Below, piece after piece: positions 25,141 to 34,336 of a DNA stretch of 53,589 nucleotides. The first letter of the stretch is position 1. Each line of letters begins with the position of its first letter. A program made the position numbers and the translations under genes. Source of the stretch: Clostridiales bacterium (GTDB lineage Bacteria > Bacillota > Clostridia > Lachnospirales > Lachnospiraceae). The DNA is taken from NCBI GenBank assembly GCA_015655075.1, contig JAATFT010000018.1:1-53589 (forward strand), given 5' to 3'. The notes beneath the pieces were generated by a model, which did no database searches, was not told the DNA's origin, and worked only from the letters and a program-made list of their open reading frames with translations.

Positions 25141-25352
25141 ATGAAGACATTATTTTAGCCGGCGGGTTTGGAACTCGTTTAAGACCAGTTACAAACGGCT
25201 TGCCAAAGCCCATGGTGCTGATTCTAGGCAAGCTTCTTCTTGAAAGAAAATATTTGAAAGTCTAAAAAATCACTGGCATTCTAAGTACCTGTTATAAACC
25301 TTATTAAATTGAAAATTATTTTAATAACGGAAGTAATATATCACTGATTATC
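25141..25352 (+). pseudogene. Sugar-phosphate nucleotidyltransferase remnant
   Basis: Behind AGGAGGG and ATG at 25141 the frame breaks at codon 3. Shifted by one base it reads IILAGGFGTRLRPVTNGLPK, the nucleotide-binding signature of mannose-1-phosphate guanylyltransferase/GlmU-like enzymes. A further frame change and a TAA allow ILSTCYKPY then IENYFNNGSNISLIIN to be read, which matches the next part of the domain. The rest (about 70 percent) is gone, and the GT4 gene begins at 25373. It once probably made the NDP-sugar for the glycosyltransferase. Confidence 0.85.
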
Positions 25353-25372
25353 AATAGACAGGAGGTTTTTAT

Positions 25373-26548
25373 ATGATTTCTAACGAAATAAAAAATATTG
25401 CATTTTTAAGTACCTATCCTTCAAAAGAATGCGGAATTGCCACCTTTACCCAGGACCTTGTGAGAGAGTTTGATAAGATTGAACTTTTTAACGAAACCAA
25501 GGTTATAGCGGTAAGTGATAAAGCTTATAATTACAGCGACAGGGTGATTATGGAACTTTGCCAGCATGACAGGGACAGTTATAGAAAAATCGCCGATGCC
25601 ATTAACAATTCTCCGATTGAGCTGCTGATGATTGAGCATGAATACGGCATATACGGCGGAGAGTCGGGCGAGTATATCCTTGATCTTATTGACAATCTGC
25701 AGATACCTTTTGTCACAACCTTGCATACCATACTTCAGGCTCCTACTAAAAAGCAAAGAGAAATAATAAGACGCCTGGGAGAAAAAAGTGAAAAAATTAT
25801 TACCATGGCAAAAAATACAATCCCTATTCTTCAGAGTGTTTACAACATAGATCCTTATAAAATAGAGGTAATACACCATGGGGTGCCTTCCCGCAAAACG
25901 AGGTCGAGGGAGAAACTCAAGGAAAAATACGGGCTGTCAGGCCGCAGCGTTGTCAGCACCTTTGGACTGCTCAGTCCGGGCAAGGGACTGGAATACGGCA
26001 TTGAGGCCATAGCCGATGTGGCCAGGGATCATAAGGGGGTTATGTATCTTATCCTGGGTCAGACCCATCCGGGGGTAAGAAAACAATACGGCGAGGCGTA
26101 TCGGGAAAAGTTGGTGGGAATGGTCGAGAAGCTTGGAATAAAGGACCATGTACGTTTTGTTGATAAATACCTGTCCAAGGATGAAATCATTCACTATCTG
26201 CAATTGTCCGATATTTATATGACCCCTTATATCGAAAAGGATCAGGCGGTCAGCGGGACATTGGCTTATGCCGCCGGTTATGGCAGGGTTATAGTATCCA
26301 CCCCTTACGGCTATGCAAAAGAAATGCTTTCCGGAGGCAGGGGACTGCTGGCAGAATTCTGCGATTCTGCTTCCCTGGCAGCACATATCCGGTATATATT
26401 GGACAATCCTGAAGAAAAAGAAAAAATGGAAAAACGTACATTAAGCGTGGGAAAAACAATGATGTGGAAAAATGTGGCAAATCATTATGCGAAGCTTTTC
26501 ACTGATGTACTGGGCAAATCAGGAATTGCGGAAAGTATGGTTATATGA
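25373..26548 (+). CDS. GT4-family glycosyltransferase
   Basis: A 391-residue GT-B fold transferase. The N-domain begins IAFLSTYPSKECGIATFTQD, in which the Gly-rich turn contacts the acceptor side. The C-domain has the STFGLLSPGKGLEYGIEA segment and YIEKDQAVSGTLAYA, the donor-binding E-x7-E-like region of GT4 enzymes. There is no membrane segment, so it is cytoplasmic. AGGAGG precedes the ATG. Its stop overlaps the next gene's start (ATGA). With the CIRCE promoter and the broken nucleotidyltransferase upstream, it belongs to a heat-shock-linked polysaccharide operon, perhaps a mannan-like reserve; the product is inferred. Confidence 0.88.
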   Translation: MISNEIKNIAFLSTYPSKECGIATFTQDLVREFDKIELFNETKVIAVSDKAYNYSDRVIMELCQHDRDSYRKIADAINNSPIELLMIEHEYGIYGGESGEYILDLIDNLQIPFVTTLHTILQAPTKKQREIIRRLGEKSEKIITMAKNTIPILQSVYNIDPYKIEVIHHGVPSRKTRSREKLKEKYGLSGRSVVSTFGLLSPGKGLEYGIEAIADVARDHKGVMYLILGQTHPGVRKQYGEAYREKLVGMVEKLGIKDHVRFVDKYLSKDEIIHYLQLSDIYMTPYIEKDQAVSGTLAYAAGYGRVIVSTPYGYAKEMLSGGRGLLAEFCDSASLAAHIRYILDNPEEKEKMEKRTLSVGKTMMWKNVANHYAKLFTDVLGKSGIAESMVI

Positions 26549-27594
26549 AGGAAGAATACTCTGATAAGCTATCTCTGAAAGACGACTGGATTTTCCTTTT
26601 TACGGATGATACCGGTATGCTGCAGCATTCGATATACGGGATTCCGGACAGGAACCACGGTTATACAACCGATGATAATGCCAGGGCGTTGATTATGGCA
26701 TTGCTGCTATATGAAAGGGACAGAAAGAAAAAATACCTTGATTTAATTTACCGATATTCCAGCTTTTTATTCTATGCGCAAAATGGGAATGGTAAATTTA
26801 GGAACTTTATGGGATATGACCGGAAATGGCTGGAAGAGGAAGGCTCCGACGATTGCTTCGGAAGGTGCATTTGGGCCGTTGGGTTTGCAATTTCCAATGA
26901 TCTCACGCCGAAAGGAATTAAGAATACCCTTTCCGATATGTTAAAAAAAGCAATCCCTCATGTAAGCGGACTTACGGCCCTCCGTTCAAAAGCTTATGCG
27001 TTAATCGGCCTTTCCAGCCTTGATACAAGGGATTACGAAAATCTCATTTTCGACATAGGGGAATCGCTTTGCCGCCAGTATGAGGAAAGCCGGGAGGAAG
27101 AATGGGATTGGTTTGAAAATATGGTAACCTATTGCAATTACGTACTGCCATGGTCTTTATTGGCGGCTTACCAGGTAACGGAGGAATTGAAATTTCTTAA
27201 AGTGGCGGAAAAAAGCCTTAAATTTCTTGAAAAGATAACTTTTAAAAATGGATTTTTCAAGCCGGTGGGATGCAAGGGATGGCTTGTAAAGCATGGAAGT
27301 CCTGCGGCATACGATTAACAGGCGGTGGAGGCATGTGAAGCAATCCTGATATATAAGAAAGCCTGGGAGGCAACGGGAAAAAAGGAGTATCTGCAGAAAG
27401 CCAAAATCTGTTATGAGTGGTACGAGGGCAGTAATTCCAAGGGAATAAGCCTGATTGACAGGGAAACCGGAGGCTGCCACGACGGTCTGACGGAGAGCGG
27501 GATGAATTTGAACATGGGAGCGGAAAGCCTTGTTTCCTATGTAATATCCCATTTAGTAATAGAAGAGCTGACGTTGATAAAAAAAGAATTTTGA
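26545..27594 (+). pseudogene. Glycosidase-like (alpha/alpha barrel) gene with one in-frame stop
   Basis: The frame encodes a protein of about 349 residues of the helical-barrel type that accompanies this GT4 transferase in clostridia. It starts KEEYSDKLSLKDDWIFLFTD, has GYTTDDNARALIMALLLYE near residue 40 and EEWDWFENMVTYCNYVLPW near 190. A TAA at 27316-27318, after SPAAYD, replaces what is probably CAA or CAG. The same frame continues QAVEACEAILIYKKAWEATG to the natural stop at 27594. A single C-to-T change would explain it. The intact part lacks the last quarter of the barrel and is unlikely to fold normally. Confidence 0.8.
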
Positions 27595-27751
27595 TTGGTG
27601 AAAAGGCATACCCCATGCTCGGATAAATATATCGGTCCATTCCTTCAAGATATCTATTGTTTCCGGTGTTATTATCTGATAGAATAGGGTTAATAAGATA
27701 TAAAAATGAAAATAATATCTTTATGGATAAGATATTTAAAGGCAAAAGGGA

Positions 27752-28258
27752 GTGACGGCTATTTTTTCCGACGAGATAATACAAGATATAGATACCTGCT
27801 TAAAAGAACTTGCCGTTACAACGGCTTTCCTTAGCATGGACAGATATATGCAGCATGGAGATACGACCTGTCTATGGCACAGTATAGCTGTGGCATACTA
27901 CAGCTTACTGTTAGTCAGGATGCTTCGTATTACCTGTGACCGGGACAGTCTGCTTACCGGAGCATTATTTCACGACTACTTTTTATATGACTGGCATGCA
28001 AAAGATCGTTCCCACAGATTTCATGGTTTCAGACATCCGAAAACAGCTTTGAAAAATGCCATGGGAATAAAAAATTTAAATCCCATTGAGAGGGATATAA
28101 TCTGTAGGCATATGTTTCCCCTGACACCGATACCTCCTGTTTTTAAGGAAAGTATAATTGTGTGTCTTGTGGATAAATTTTGTTCTTTCTATGAAACAAT
28201 TTGCAGAAATACCTACAAAACGATAAAGGGCAGAGGTGTGATTATAACGGAGAATTAA
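27752..28258 (+). CDS. HD-domain phosphohydrolase family protein
   Basis: A protein of about 168 residues with the HD metal motif: His in CLWHSIAVAYYSLLL, the His-Asp doublet in LTGALFHDYFLYDWH, a further His in DIICRHMFPLTP and Asp in VCLVDKFCSFYE. This is the small clostridial HD family that starts near YMQHGDTT. The substrate is probably a phospho-ester, unknown. The GTG start at 27752 is only just behind AAAAGGGA, so an internal start (for example ATG in SMDRYMQHG) is possible. It is a lone gene after the decaying glycan operon. Confidence 0.78.
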   Translation: MTAIFSDEIIQDIDTCLKELAVTTAFLSMDRYMQHGDTTCLWHSIAVAYYSLLLVRMLRITCDRDSLLTGALFHDYFLYDWHAKDRSHRFHGFRHPKTALKNAMGIKNLNPIERDIICRHMFPLTPIPPVFKESIIVCLVDKFCSFYETICRNTYKTIKGRGVIITEN

Positions 28259-28316
28259 TTTTTTCCCCGTTATTTTCTTTATCTATAGGCAGAAAGTTTT
28301 GGTTTCCTTCTGTAAT

Positions 28317-28346
28317 TGACAGGTTTTTAGCGCCTGTCCTTTTTTA
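28317..28346 (+). terminator. Intrinsic terminator
   Basis: GACAGG...CCTGTC with TTTTTTAA after it; ends the HD gene transcript before the TetR promoter. Confidence 0.75.
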
Positions 28347-28348
28347 AG

Positions 28349-28377
28349 TTGTTACAAGCCAAGTTATATGGTAAAAT
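28349..28377 (+). promoter_or_regulatory. Promoter of the TetR gene
   Basis: TTGTTA, 17 bases, TAAAAT, about 55 bases before the ATG at 28433. Confidence 0.6.
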
Positions 28378-28432
28378 ATCCAATAGCTTTAAATATGCAT
28401 TATCTTTTAATCTTATGAAGGGATGTTAGTTA

Positions 28433-29014
28433 ATGACAGATCAGATAAATACGAAAGATAAAATAGTAAATGCCGCATGGGATTTATTTCATATAAAAGG
28501 GTATGAAAATACGACGGTTGAAGATATTATAGCCACTGCAAGAACTTCGAAAGGTACCTTTTACTATTACTTTGACAGGAAGGATTCCCTGCTTGACACC
28601 CTGTCCACGGTTTTGGATCGTCAATATGAGGAACTGGAAAAGAAGATGGACCAGGATTTAAACAGCTATGATAAGCTGCTTTATATGAATTATGAAATGC
28701 ATTTATTTATTGAGAAGCAGATTGACGTAGATTTACTCTCCTCCCTGTATTCCACACAGCTGCTGCCTAAGGCAAAATCCAATTTATTGGACCAGAACAG
28801 GGTTTATTATAAATTAATAAACGATATTGTTGAGGAAGGGCAAAAACAGGGACAGATAACAAAGGATAAGTCGGTCCGTGAAATCACAAAATATTATACT
28901 CTTTGTGAACGCGCCTTAATTTCAGATTGGTGTTTAAACAGGGGAAGTTATTCCCTGGCCCAATACAGCAAGGAATATATGCCCTTAATGCTCAGGGCCT
29001 TCAAGGAAACCTGA
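28433..29014 (+). CDS. TetR-family regulator
   Basis: A 193-residue regulator with the N-terminal helix-turn-helix KIVNAAWDLFHIKGYENTTV followed by TSKGTFYYYFDRKDSLLDTL. The C-terminal ligand domain is unlike any I recognise. A TetR gene upstream of a glycyl-radical enzyme operon suggests local control. The candidate target is the TGGTTCTTTCCA dyad at 29299-29411, but that is inference. Confidence 0.88.
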   Translation: MTDQINTKDKIVNAAWDLFHIKGYENTTVEDIIATARTSKGTFYYYFDRKDSLLDTLSTVLDRQYEELEKKMDQDLNSYDKLLYMNYEMHLFIEKQIDVDLLSSLYSTQLLPKAKSNLLDQNRVYYKLINDIVEEGQKQGQITKDKSVREITKYYTLCERALISDWCLNRGSYSLAQYSKEYMPLMLRAFKET

Positions 29015-29050
29015 TATATTTGTTTCGGAAACCGGTATGCTTTTGGGTAG

Positions 29051-29224
29051 CCAGTGTGAAGAAAAAGCATCTTTACACTGGAAGAACCTCGAAATGAGCG
29101 CAGAGGGTGCTTATTCTAAGTTCTTTCTAAGTGAATTGCACTTTACAATTCAGGATATATAGAACATAGAAAAGTTACCAAAGGGTATTTTTGTTATTGT
29201 AAGGATAACAGGAATACCTTTTTT
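29051..29224 (+). ncRNA. Candidate structured RNA with terminator
   Basis: CCAGTGTGAAG...CTTTACACTGG (29051-29081) forms an 11-pair hairpin. About 95 bases later AAGGGTATTTTTGTTAT pairs with ATAACAGGAATACCTT, then T6 (to 29224). No coding frame. I could not match it to a known riboswitch class. It may be the 3' region of the TetR mRNA. Confidence 0.35.
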
Positions 29225-29298
29225 AAATTTCTGGAAAATTATTCTCGGTAAAGCATTCTGTTTACATCCATTTATTCTTTTTTCATTTGTAAAATTCG

Positions 29299-29448
29299 TG
29301 GTTCTTTCCAATGTTGGTTGATTAAAACATACAAATTGAATTCGAAGTTACGATATTTACTCTTACATCGGGGAATATATTCATCATCTCAACTAAGAAT
29401 GGAAAGAACCAAATTCATCTTGACAAACGGATTTATTAATTATAAAAT
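29299..29448 (+). promoter_or_regulatory. Promoter of the glycyl-radical operon with distant dyad
   Basis: TTGACA (29420-29425), 17 bases, TAAAAT (29443-29448). TGGTTCTTTCCA at 29299-29310 and its exact complement TGGAAAGAACCA at 29400-29411 lie upstream. The second arm ends eight bases before the -35 box. The arms may be a looping operator pair or the ends of a small repeat. Confidence 0.6.
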
Positions 29449-29492
29449 TTTATTAGACCAAAGTATAAACCATAGTACAAAGGAGCAATAGA

Positions 29493-30407
29493 ATGAATAG
29501 GCCGCTTGTTACAGATATACAGAGATATTCCATACATGACGGTACGGGAATCAGGACTACGGTTTTTTTTAAGGGATGTCCCCTTACCTGTGCCTGGTGC
29601 CACAATCCGGAAACGAAGAATTTTTCCAGGCAGCTGTTATTTAACGGGGAAAAGTGCACCGGATGCGGCAGCTGTGTTCAGGTCTGTCCGCAAAGGGCCG
29701 TTAAAATCCGCGGCGGTATTGCCGTAACAGAGGCGGGTATCTGCAGCCAATGCGGTGTCTGTACGGATTATTGCCTTCAAAATATCCGGGAAATATCCGG
29801 CATGTATTATACCGTTGATGATTTGCTGCAGGAAATAGAAAAAGATAAGGTATTTTACGAAAGGTCGGAAGGCGGAGTGACCTTATCAGGAGGGGAAGTG
29901 TTAGCCCAGGATCCGGATTATCTGGAAGAATTGCTTTTGAAACTGCATGAAAGGGGATACCGGGTGAATATAGACACCACAGGATATGCCCCTTTCCCGG
30001 TAATAAAAAGGCTTCTGCCGTATGTTGATACTTTTTTATATGATGTAAAGCATATGGACCCTGATTTGCATAAAAAATATACCGGAGTCGGTAATTCTTT
30101 GATTTTAGAAAACTTAAAAAAGCTAAGCCGGGAAGGCGCCGGGATCTGGATACGCATTCCGGTCATAGGAGGCGTTAATGCTTCGGCAGAAAATATGGTG
30201 CAAACCGCCGGGTTTCTGAAAGAGAAAAGAATTTCCTTACAGCAAATTAATTTACTGCCCTATCACAATACCGGAAGCGGCAAGTATAAACGTCTGCAGT
30301 GGGAATACCCGGAAGAAAGTTTTACGAGACCTGCCCGAGAGGAACTGGAAGGGTATGCAACTATTTTCCATGAATATGGATTTCAAAATATAAAAATCGG
30401 AGGTTAA
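29493..30407 (+). CDS. Glycyl-radical enzyme activase (HypE-like)
   Basis: A 304-residue radical SAM enzyme that installs the glycyl radical on its partner. The radical SAM cysteines are in FKGCPLTCAWCHNPE (Cys29, 33, 36). Two ferredoxin-type clusters follow, CTGCGSCVQVC and CSQCGVCTDYC, as in activases of non-PFL glycyl radical enzymes. Later come GGVTLSGGEVLAQ for SAM binding and NIDTTGYAP. AAAGGAG precedes the ATG. The enzyme gene starts two bases after its stop. Oxygen-sensitive, cytoplasmic. Confidence 0.93.
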   Translation: MNRPLVTDIQRYSIHDGTGIRTTVFFKGCPLTCAWCHNPETKNFSRQLLFNGEKCTGCGSCVQVCPQRAVKIRGGIAVTEAGICSQCGVCTDYCLQNIREISGMYYTVDDLLQEIEKDKVFYERSEGGVTLSGGEVLAQDPDYLEELLLKLHERGYRVNIDTTGYAPFPVIKRLLPYVDTFLYDVKHMDPDLHKKYTGVGNSLILENLKKLSREGAGIWIRIPVIGGVNASAENMVQTAGFLKEKRISLQQINLLPYHNTGSGKYKRLQWEYPEESFTRPAREELEGYATIFHEYGFQNIKIGG

Positions 30408-30409
30408 GT

Positions 30410-32782
30410 ATGGAACGGGGAATGAATAAACGGATTCAGAATTTAAGAAGAACCAGTATGGAAACGGCCGCCCATATTGATATGGAGCGGGCTAAGCTAT
30501 TTACGGAGGCATATAAATTATATGAAGGAAGTGTTTCAGTCCCGGAGCTTAGGGCACTGGCTTTAAAGCATTATTTTTCCAATAAGAGCCTTTATATTGG
30601 AGAAGGGGAATTGATTGTGGGAGAAAAGGGGGACGGCCCCCAGGCTTCTCCCACCTTTCCCGAATTGTGCTGTCATACGGTAAAGGATCTTCACATAATG
30701 AACGACAGGGAATTAATCGGCTTTAACGTAAAGGAAGAGGATTACAAATTCCAGAAGGAGGTAATTATCCCCTTCTGGGAAAAGCGTTCTATCCGCCATA
30801 AGATTATCGAACATATGTCGGAGGAATGGAAACTGGCATATGACAGCGGTATTTTTACGGAATTTATGGAACAGAGGGGGCCCGGCCATACCGTCGGCTC
30901 GGAAAATATTTATATCAAAGGCTTTCTGGAATATAAAGCCGATATTAAAAATGCAATAAAGGCGCTTGATTTTCTCCATGACAGGGAGGCGCTTGATAAA
31001 GAGAATCAGTTGAAAGCAATGGCCGTTGCCTGTGACGCAATTATTATCCTGGGGCAGCGGTATCATGACTATGCAATGGAATTACGGGAAAAGGAAAAGG
31101 AGGAAGGACGCAGGGAGGAACTGCTGCAGATAGCACAAAATTGTAAGGCTGTGCCCGCCCATAAACCGGAAACCTATTGGCAGGCCCTGCAGATGTACTG
31201 GTTTGTCCATCTTGGGGTGACGTCGGAATTAAATCCCTGGGATGCTTACAGCCCGGGCAGGCTGGACCAGCATCTGATCCGGTTCTACCGGAAAGACACG
31301 AAAGAAGGTATACTGGACAGGGACAGGGCAAAAGAACTGTTGGAATGTCTTTGGGTGAAATTCAATAACCAGCCCGCACCGCCTAAAGTAGGCATTACCC
31401 TGAAAGAAAGCAGTACCTATACGGATTTTGCAAATATTAACACGGGAGGCATCACACCGGAGGGGCGGGATGGCGTCAATGAAGTAAGCTATCTTATCTT
31501 AGAATGTATGGATGAGATGAAATTACTCCAGCCAAGCTCCAATGTCCAGATCAGTACAAAGACTCCGAAATCATTTTTATTAAAAGCCTGTGAAATATCC
31601 AGAAAAGGCTGGGGACAGCCGGCATTTTACAATACGGAGGCCATTATACAGGAGCTTCTTAACGCGGGCAAGTCAATTACGGATGCAAGAAAAGGCGGTA
31701 CCAGCGGCTGTGTGGAGACAGGGGCCTTTGGGAATGAAGCCTATATTCTGACCGGATACTTTAATCTTCCCAAGATTTTAGAACTTACTTTATATAACGG
31801 TTATGACCCTATGAGCGGGCGGCAGCTGGGATTGAAATTAGGCGGAGGGGAAGATTTTAAGTCTTATGAGGAATTGTTTGAGGCATATAAAAAGCAGGTC
31901 GCCTATTTCCTGGACATTAAAATACGGGGCAACAATATAATAGAAAAAATATATGCGGACTATATGCCGGTGCCATTTTTGTCAATTATCACTAATGATT
32001 GTATTGCAAAAGGGAAAGATTACAATGCCGGCGGCGCAAGATATAATATAAATTATATACAGGGCGTGGGTATAGGCACCATTACCGACTCCCTGGCAGC
32101 TATTAAATACAATGTGTATGATGAGAAAAAATTTACCATGGCGGAATTATTGCAAGCCATGAAGGATAATTTTGCAGGTCATGACAGAAGCCTTAATCTG
32201 GTCCTCAACCGATCGCCGAAATACGGTAACGATGACGATTATGCGGATAAGATTATGCAGGAGGTATTCAATTATTATTGGAGAAGCGTCACCGGAAGTC
32301 CTAATATAAAGGGAGGACATTATGCAATTAACATGCTTCCCACCACCTGTCATGTGTATTTCGGGGATGTAATGATAGCCAGCCCCAACGGGCGTCTGGC
32401 ACATAAACCGGTATCGGAAGGCATATCCCCGGAAAAGGGTGCGGATGTGAAGGGACCAACCGCCGTGCTGAAATCCGCTTCCAAGATGGATCATCTTAGC
32501 ACCGGAGGCACTTTACTGAATCAGAAATTTACCCCCTCCGTGGTTGCCGGAGAGGACGGCCTGGAACAGATGGCTAATCTGATACGTGCCTATTTTGAAA
32601 TGGACGGACACCATATCCAGTTTAATGTAATCGACAGGCAGACACTGATAAAAGCACAGGAAAACCCCCAGGAATATAAAGACCTTATAGTCAGGGTCGC
32701 CGGATACAGCGATCATTTCAGGAATTTGAGCAAGGCACTTCAGGATGAGATAATAGAAAGAACGGAGCAGACTTTTCATTAA
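30410..32782 (+). CDS. hypD: Glycyl radical enzyme, trans-4-hydroxy-L-proline dehydratase type
   Basis: A 790-residue glycyl radical enzyme. The thiyl-radical cysteine is in GGTSGCVETGAFG (Cys434, with the base Glu436), and the glycyl-radical site is RVAGYSDHF (Gly765). These numbers and the length match what is known for Clostridioides HypD, which dehydrates trans-4-hydroxy-L-proline to pyrroline-5-carboxylate. The C-terminal TEQTF ending is also of that type. Other members of the hydroxyproline/glycerol dehydratase branch cannot be fully excluded. Its activase is immediately upstream. No pyrroline-5-carboxylate reductase gene is in the window, so proline formation would depend on a distant proC. 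Confidence 0.85.
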   Translation: MERGMNKRIQNLRRTSMETAAHIDMERAKLFTEAYKLYEGSVSVPELRALALKHYFSNKSLYIGEGELIVGEKGDGPQASPTFPELCCHTVKDLHIMNDRELIGFNVKEEDYKFQKEVIIPFWEKRSIRHKIIEHMSEEWKLAYDSGIFTEFMEQRGPGHTVGSENIYIKGFLEYKADIKNAIKALDFLHDREALDKENQLKAMAVACDAIIILGQRYHDYAMELREKEKEEGRREELLQIAQNCKAVPAHKPETYWQALQMYWFVHLGVTSELNPWDAYSPGRLDQHLIRFYRKDTKEGILDRDRAKELLECLWVKFNNQPAPPKVGITLKESSTYTDFANINTGGITPEGRDGVNEVSYLILECMDEMKLLQPSSNVQISTKTPKSFLLKACEISRKGWGQPAFYNTEAIIQELLNAGKSITDARKGGTSGCVETGAFGNEAYILTGYFNLPKILELTLYNGYDPMSGRQLGLKLGGGEDFKSYEELFEAYKKQVAYFLDIKIRGNNIIEKIYADYMPVPFLSIITNDCIAKGKDYNAGGARYNINYIQGVGIGTITDSLAAIKYNVYDEKKFTMAELLQAMKDNFAGHDRSLNLVLNRSPKYGNDDDYADKIMQEVFNYYWRSVTGSPNIKGGHYAINMLPTTCHVYFGDVMIASPNGRLAHKPVSEGISPEKGADVKGPTAVLKSASKMDHLSTGGTLLNQKFTPSVVAGEDGLEQMANLIRAYFEMDGHHIQFNVIDRQTLIKAQENPQEYKDLIVRVAGYSDHFRNLSKALQDEIIERTEQTFH

Positions 32783-32809
32783 AACGGTTTGATTTATACG
32801 GCTGTTTAG

Positions 32810-33604
32810 TCATAGAAGAATCATATGAAAAATATAGTCATTGATTTCTTCTAAAATTTGAGCATTATTGGAAAAGATCTTGATTAATATGTTGTTATAC
32901 TCAAGACGGGTGATTCCGCCGGTGATGCCGTTCATTGATTTAAGATAGGTATTGATATTTGTGAAAGATTCATCCTGCAGGCTGATATTAAAAATAGCTA
33001 TATTCGCCAGAACATTATAATTTTCAAAAAATCCGATATGATTCATTGGAAGTAAATCAGGCCCGTAATTCGTGTTATCGCGAAATATAAGTCTGTTATC
33101 ACAATACACATCGGTAAGGGATTTATAGTATTTATACTGAAAACGTTCTCCTGACGCATGCCTTCCACAGGAGATAATATCGCACATAATTAATTTTGAG
33201 GTTTTATCCTCTAATCTGACGATAGTATGATTTTGGAAGGCTGAACCGGAAAAGGGAATGGCTGGAAGCGGATTGTATCGAAAAAAGCTGTTTTTCTCTA
33301 TATTTATCACCGTATGGCGCGAAGCAAAACCGGTATCCATTTTATGAATTTTTTCATAGGACTGGGAGGTGAGCTCCATTTGGCATCCGGATTTTACATA
33401 AATATTGAGCTTCTGGGTATCACCTGCCATTAAGCCGGCAGATGCGGATAATAATATAATCTGCATATATCCTTTTTCCGGATAGATGGGGTTCATAACC
33501 TTAAGAGGAGCTGTAAAGTATACTTTTTCAAGCACGGTAGATTTTTCGTTAGCTGCTGCGGTGATTTGCAATTCGGATGTTTTTCCGAAGTTATTTGTCA
33601 TCAT
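32810..33604 (-). CDS. ureD: Urease accessory protein UreD/UreH
   Basis: A 264-residue accessory scaffold that joins UreF and UreG on the urease apoenzyme and channels nickel. Family marks are [16 protein letters not shown] near the start, [30 protein letters not shown] and a later [17 protein letters not shown]. The ATG at 33604 lies inside the end of ureG (14-base overlap) behind CAGGAG. It is the last gene of the urease operon and converges with hypD. Confidence 0.92.
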   Translation of the reverse strand: MMTNNFGKTSELQITAAANEKSTVLEKVYFTAPLKVMNPIYPEKGYMQIILLSASAGLMAGDTQKLNIYVKSGCQMELTSQSYEKIHKMDTGFASRHTVINIEKNSFFRYNPLPAIPFSGSAFQNHTIVRLEDKTSKLIMCDIISCGRHASGERFQYKYYKSLTDVYCDNRLIFRDNTNYGPDLLPMNHIGFFENYNVLANIAIFNISLQDESFTNINTYLKSMNGITGGITRLEYNNILIKIFSNNAQILEEINDYIFHMILL

Positions 33605-34223
33605 ATGGAAACTCCTGCATTCCTTCTAATAATACATTGGATTTGATCCAGTCAATTACTTCGTCAATCCCTTCATTGCCGCGGATATTTGTAAAGATAA
33701 AGGGGCTGTCTTTGCGCATTTTCCTGGAATCACGTTCCATTACGGACAAATCGGCCCCTACATAAGGAGCAAGATCGGTTTTGTTGATAATCAGCAGGTC
33801 GGAGCGTGTGATTCCGGGACCGCCCTTTCGGGGTATTTTATCTCCTTCCGATACGTCGATTACGAAGAGTGTAGCATCGACAAGTTCAGGGCTGAAGGTC
33901 GCAGAGAGATTATCACCGCCGCTTTCGATAAATATTAATTGTATTTCGGGAAAATGCTCCATCATTTCATCTATGGCTTCGAGATTCATGGAGGCGTCTT
34001 CGCGGATGGCGGTATGGGGGCATCCGCCTGTTTCAACGCCTACGATTCTTTCTCTTGGCAGAACACTGTTTTTGCATAAAAATTCAGCATCTTCTTTTGT
34101 ATAGATATCATTGGTTATTACACCTATTTCATAATCTTTGGCAAGCTTTCTGGTAAGTATTTCAATTAATGCGGTTTTGCCCGAACCTACGGGTCCGGCA
34201 ACACCTATTTTTATATAGCTCAT
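33591..34223 (-). CDS. ureG: Urease accessory GTPase UreG
   Basis: A 210-residue SIMIBI GTPase that powers nickel insertion. P-loop [15 protein letters not shown] (about residue 7), the metal-binding Cys-Pro-His in [16 protein letters not shown], Walker B-like [16 protein letters not shown] and the guanine-specific [12 protein letters not shown] are all present. It lies between ureF and ureD. About 110 bases separate it from ureF, with an A/T-rich spacer and an AAGAGG ribosome site. Confidence 0.97.
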   Translation of the reverse strand: MSYIKIGVAGPVGSGKTALIEILTRKLAKDYEIGVITNDIYTKEDAEFLCKNSVLPRERIVGVETGGCPHTAIREDASMNLEAIDEMMEHFPEIQLIFIESGGDNLSATFSPELVDATLFVIDVSEGDKIPRKGGPGITRSDLLIINKTDLAPYVGADLSVMERDSRKMRKDSPFIFTNIRGNEGIDEVIDWIKSNVLLEGMQEFPYDDK

Positions 34224-34336
34224 AATATACCTCTTTTCTTAGCGTCTCGTTAAGCCTTGTTTAAAGTTAACAGAGCACTATTTATAAATATCTCCGGCAA
34301 ATGTGCACGATTTTGTATAGCATAACAGCAAATGAA

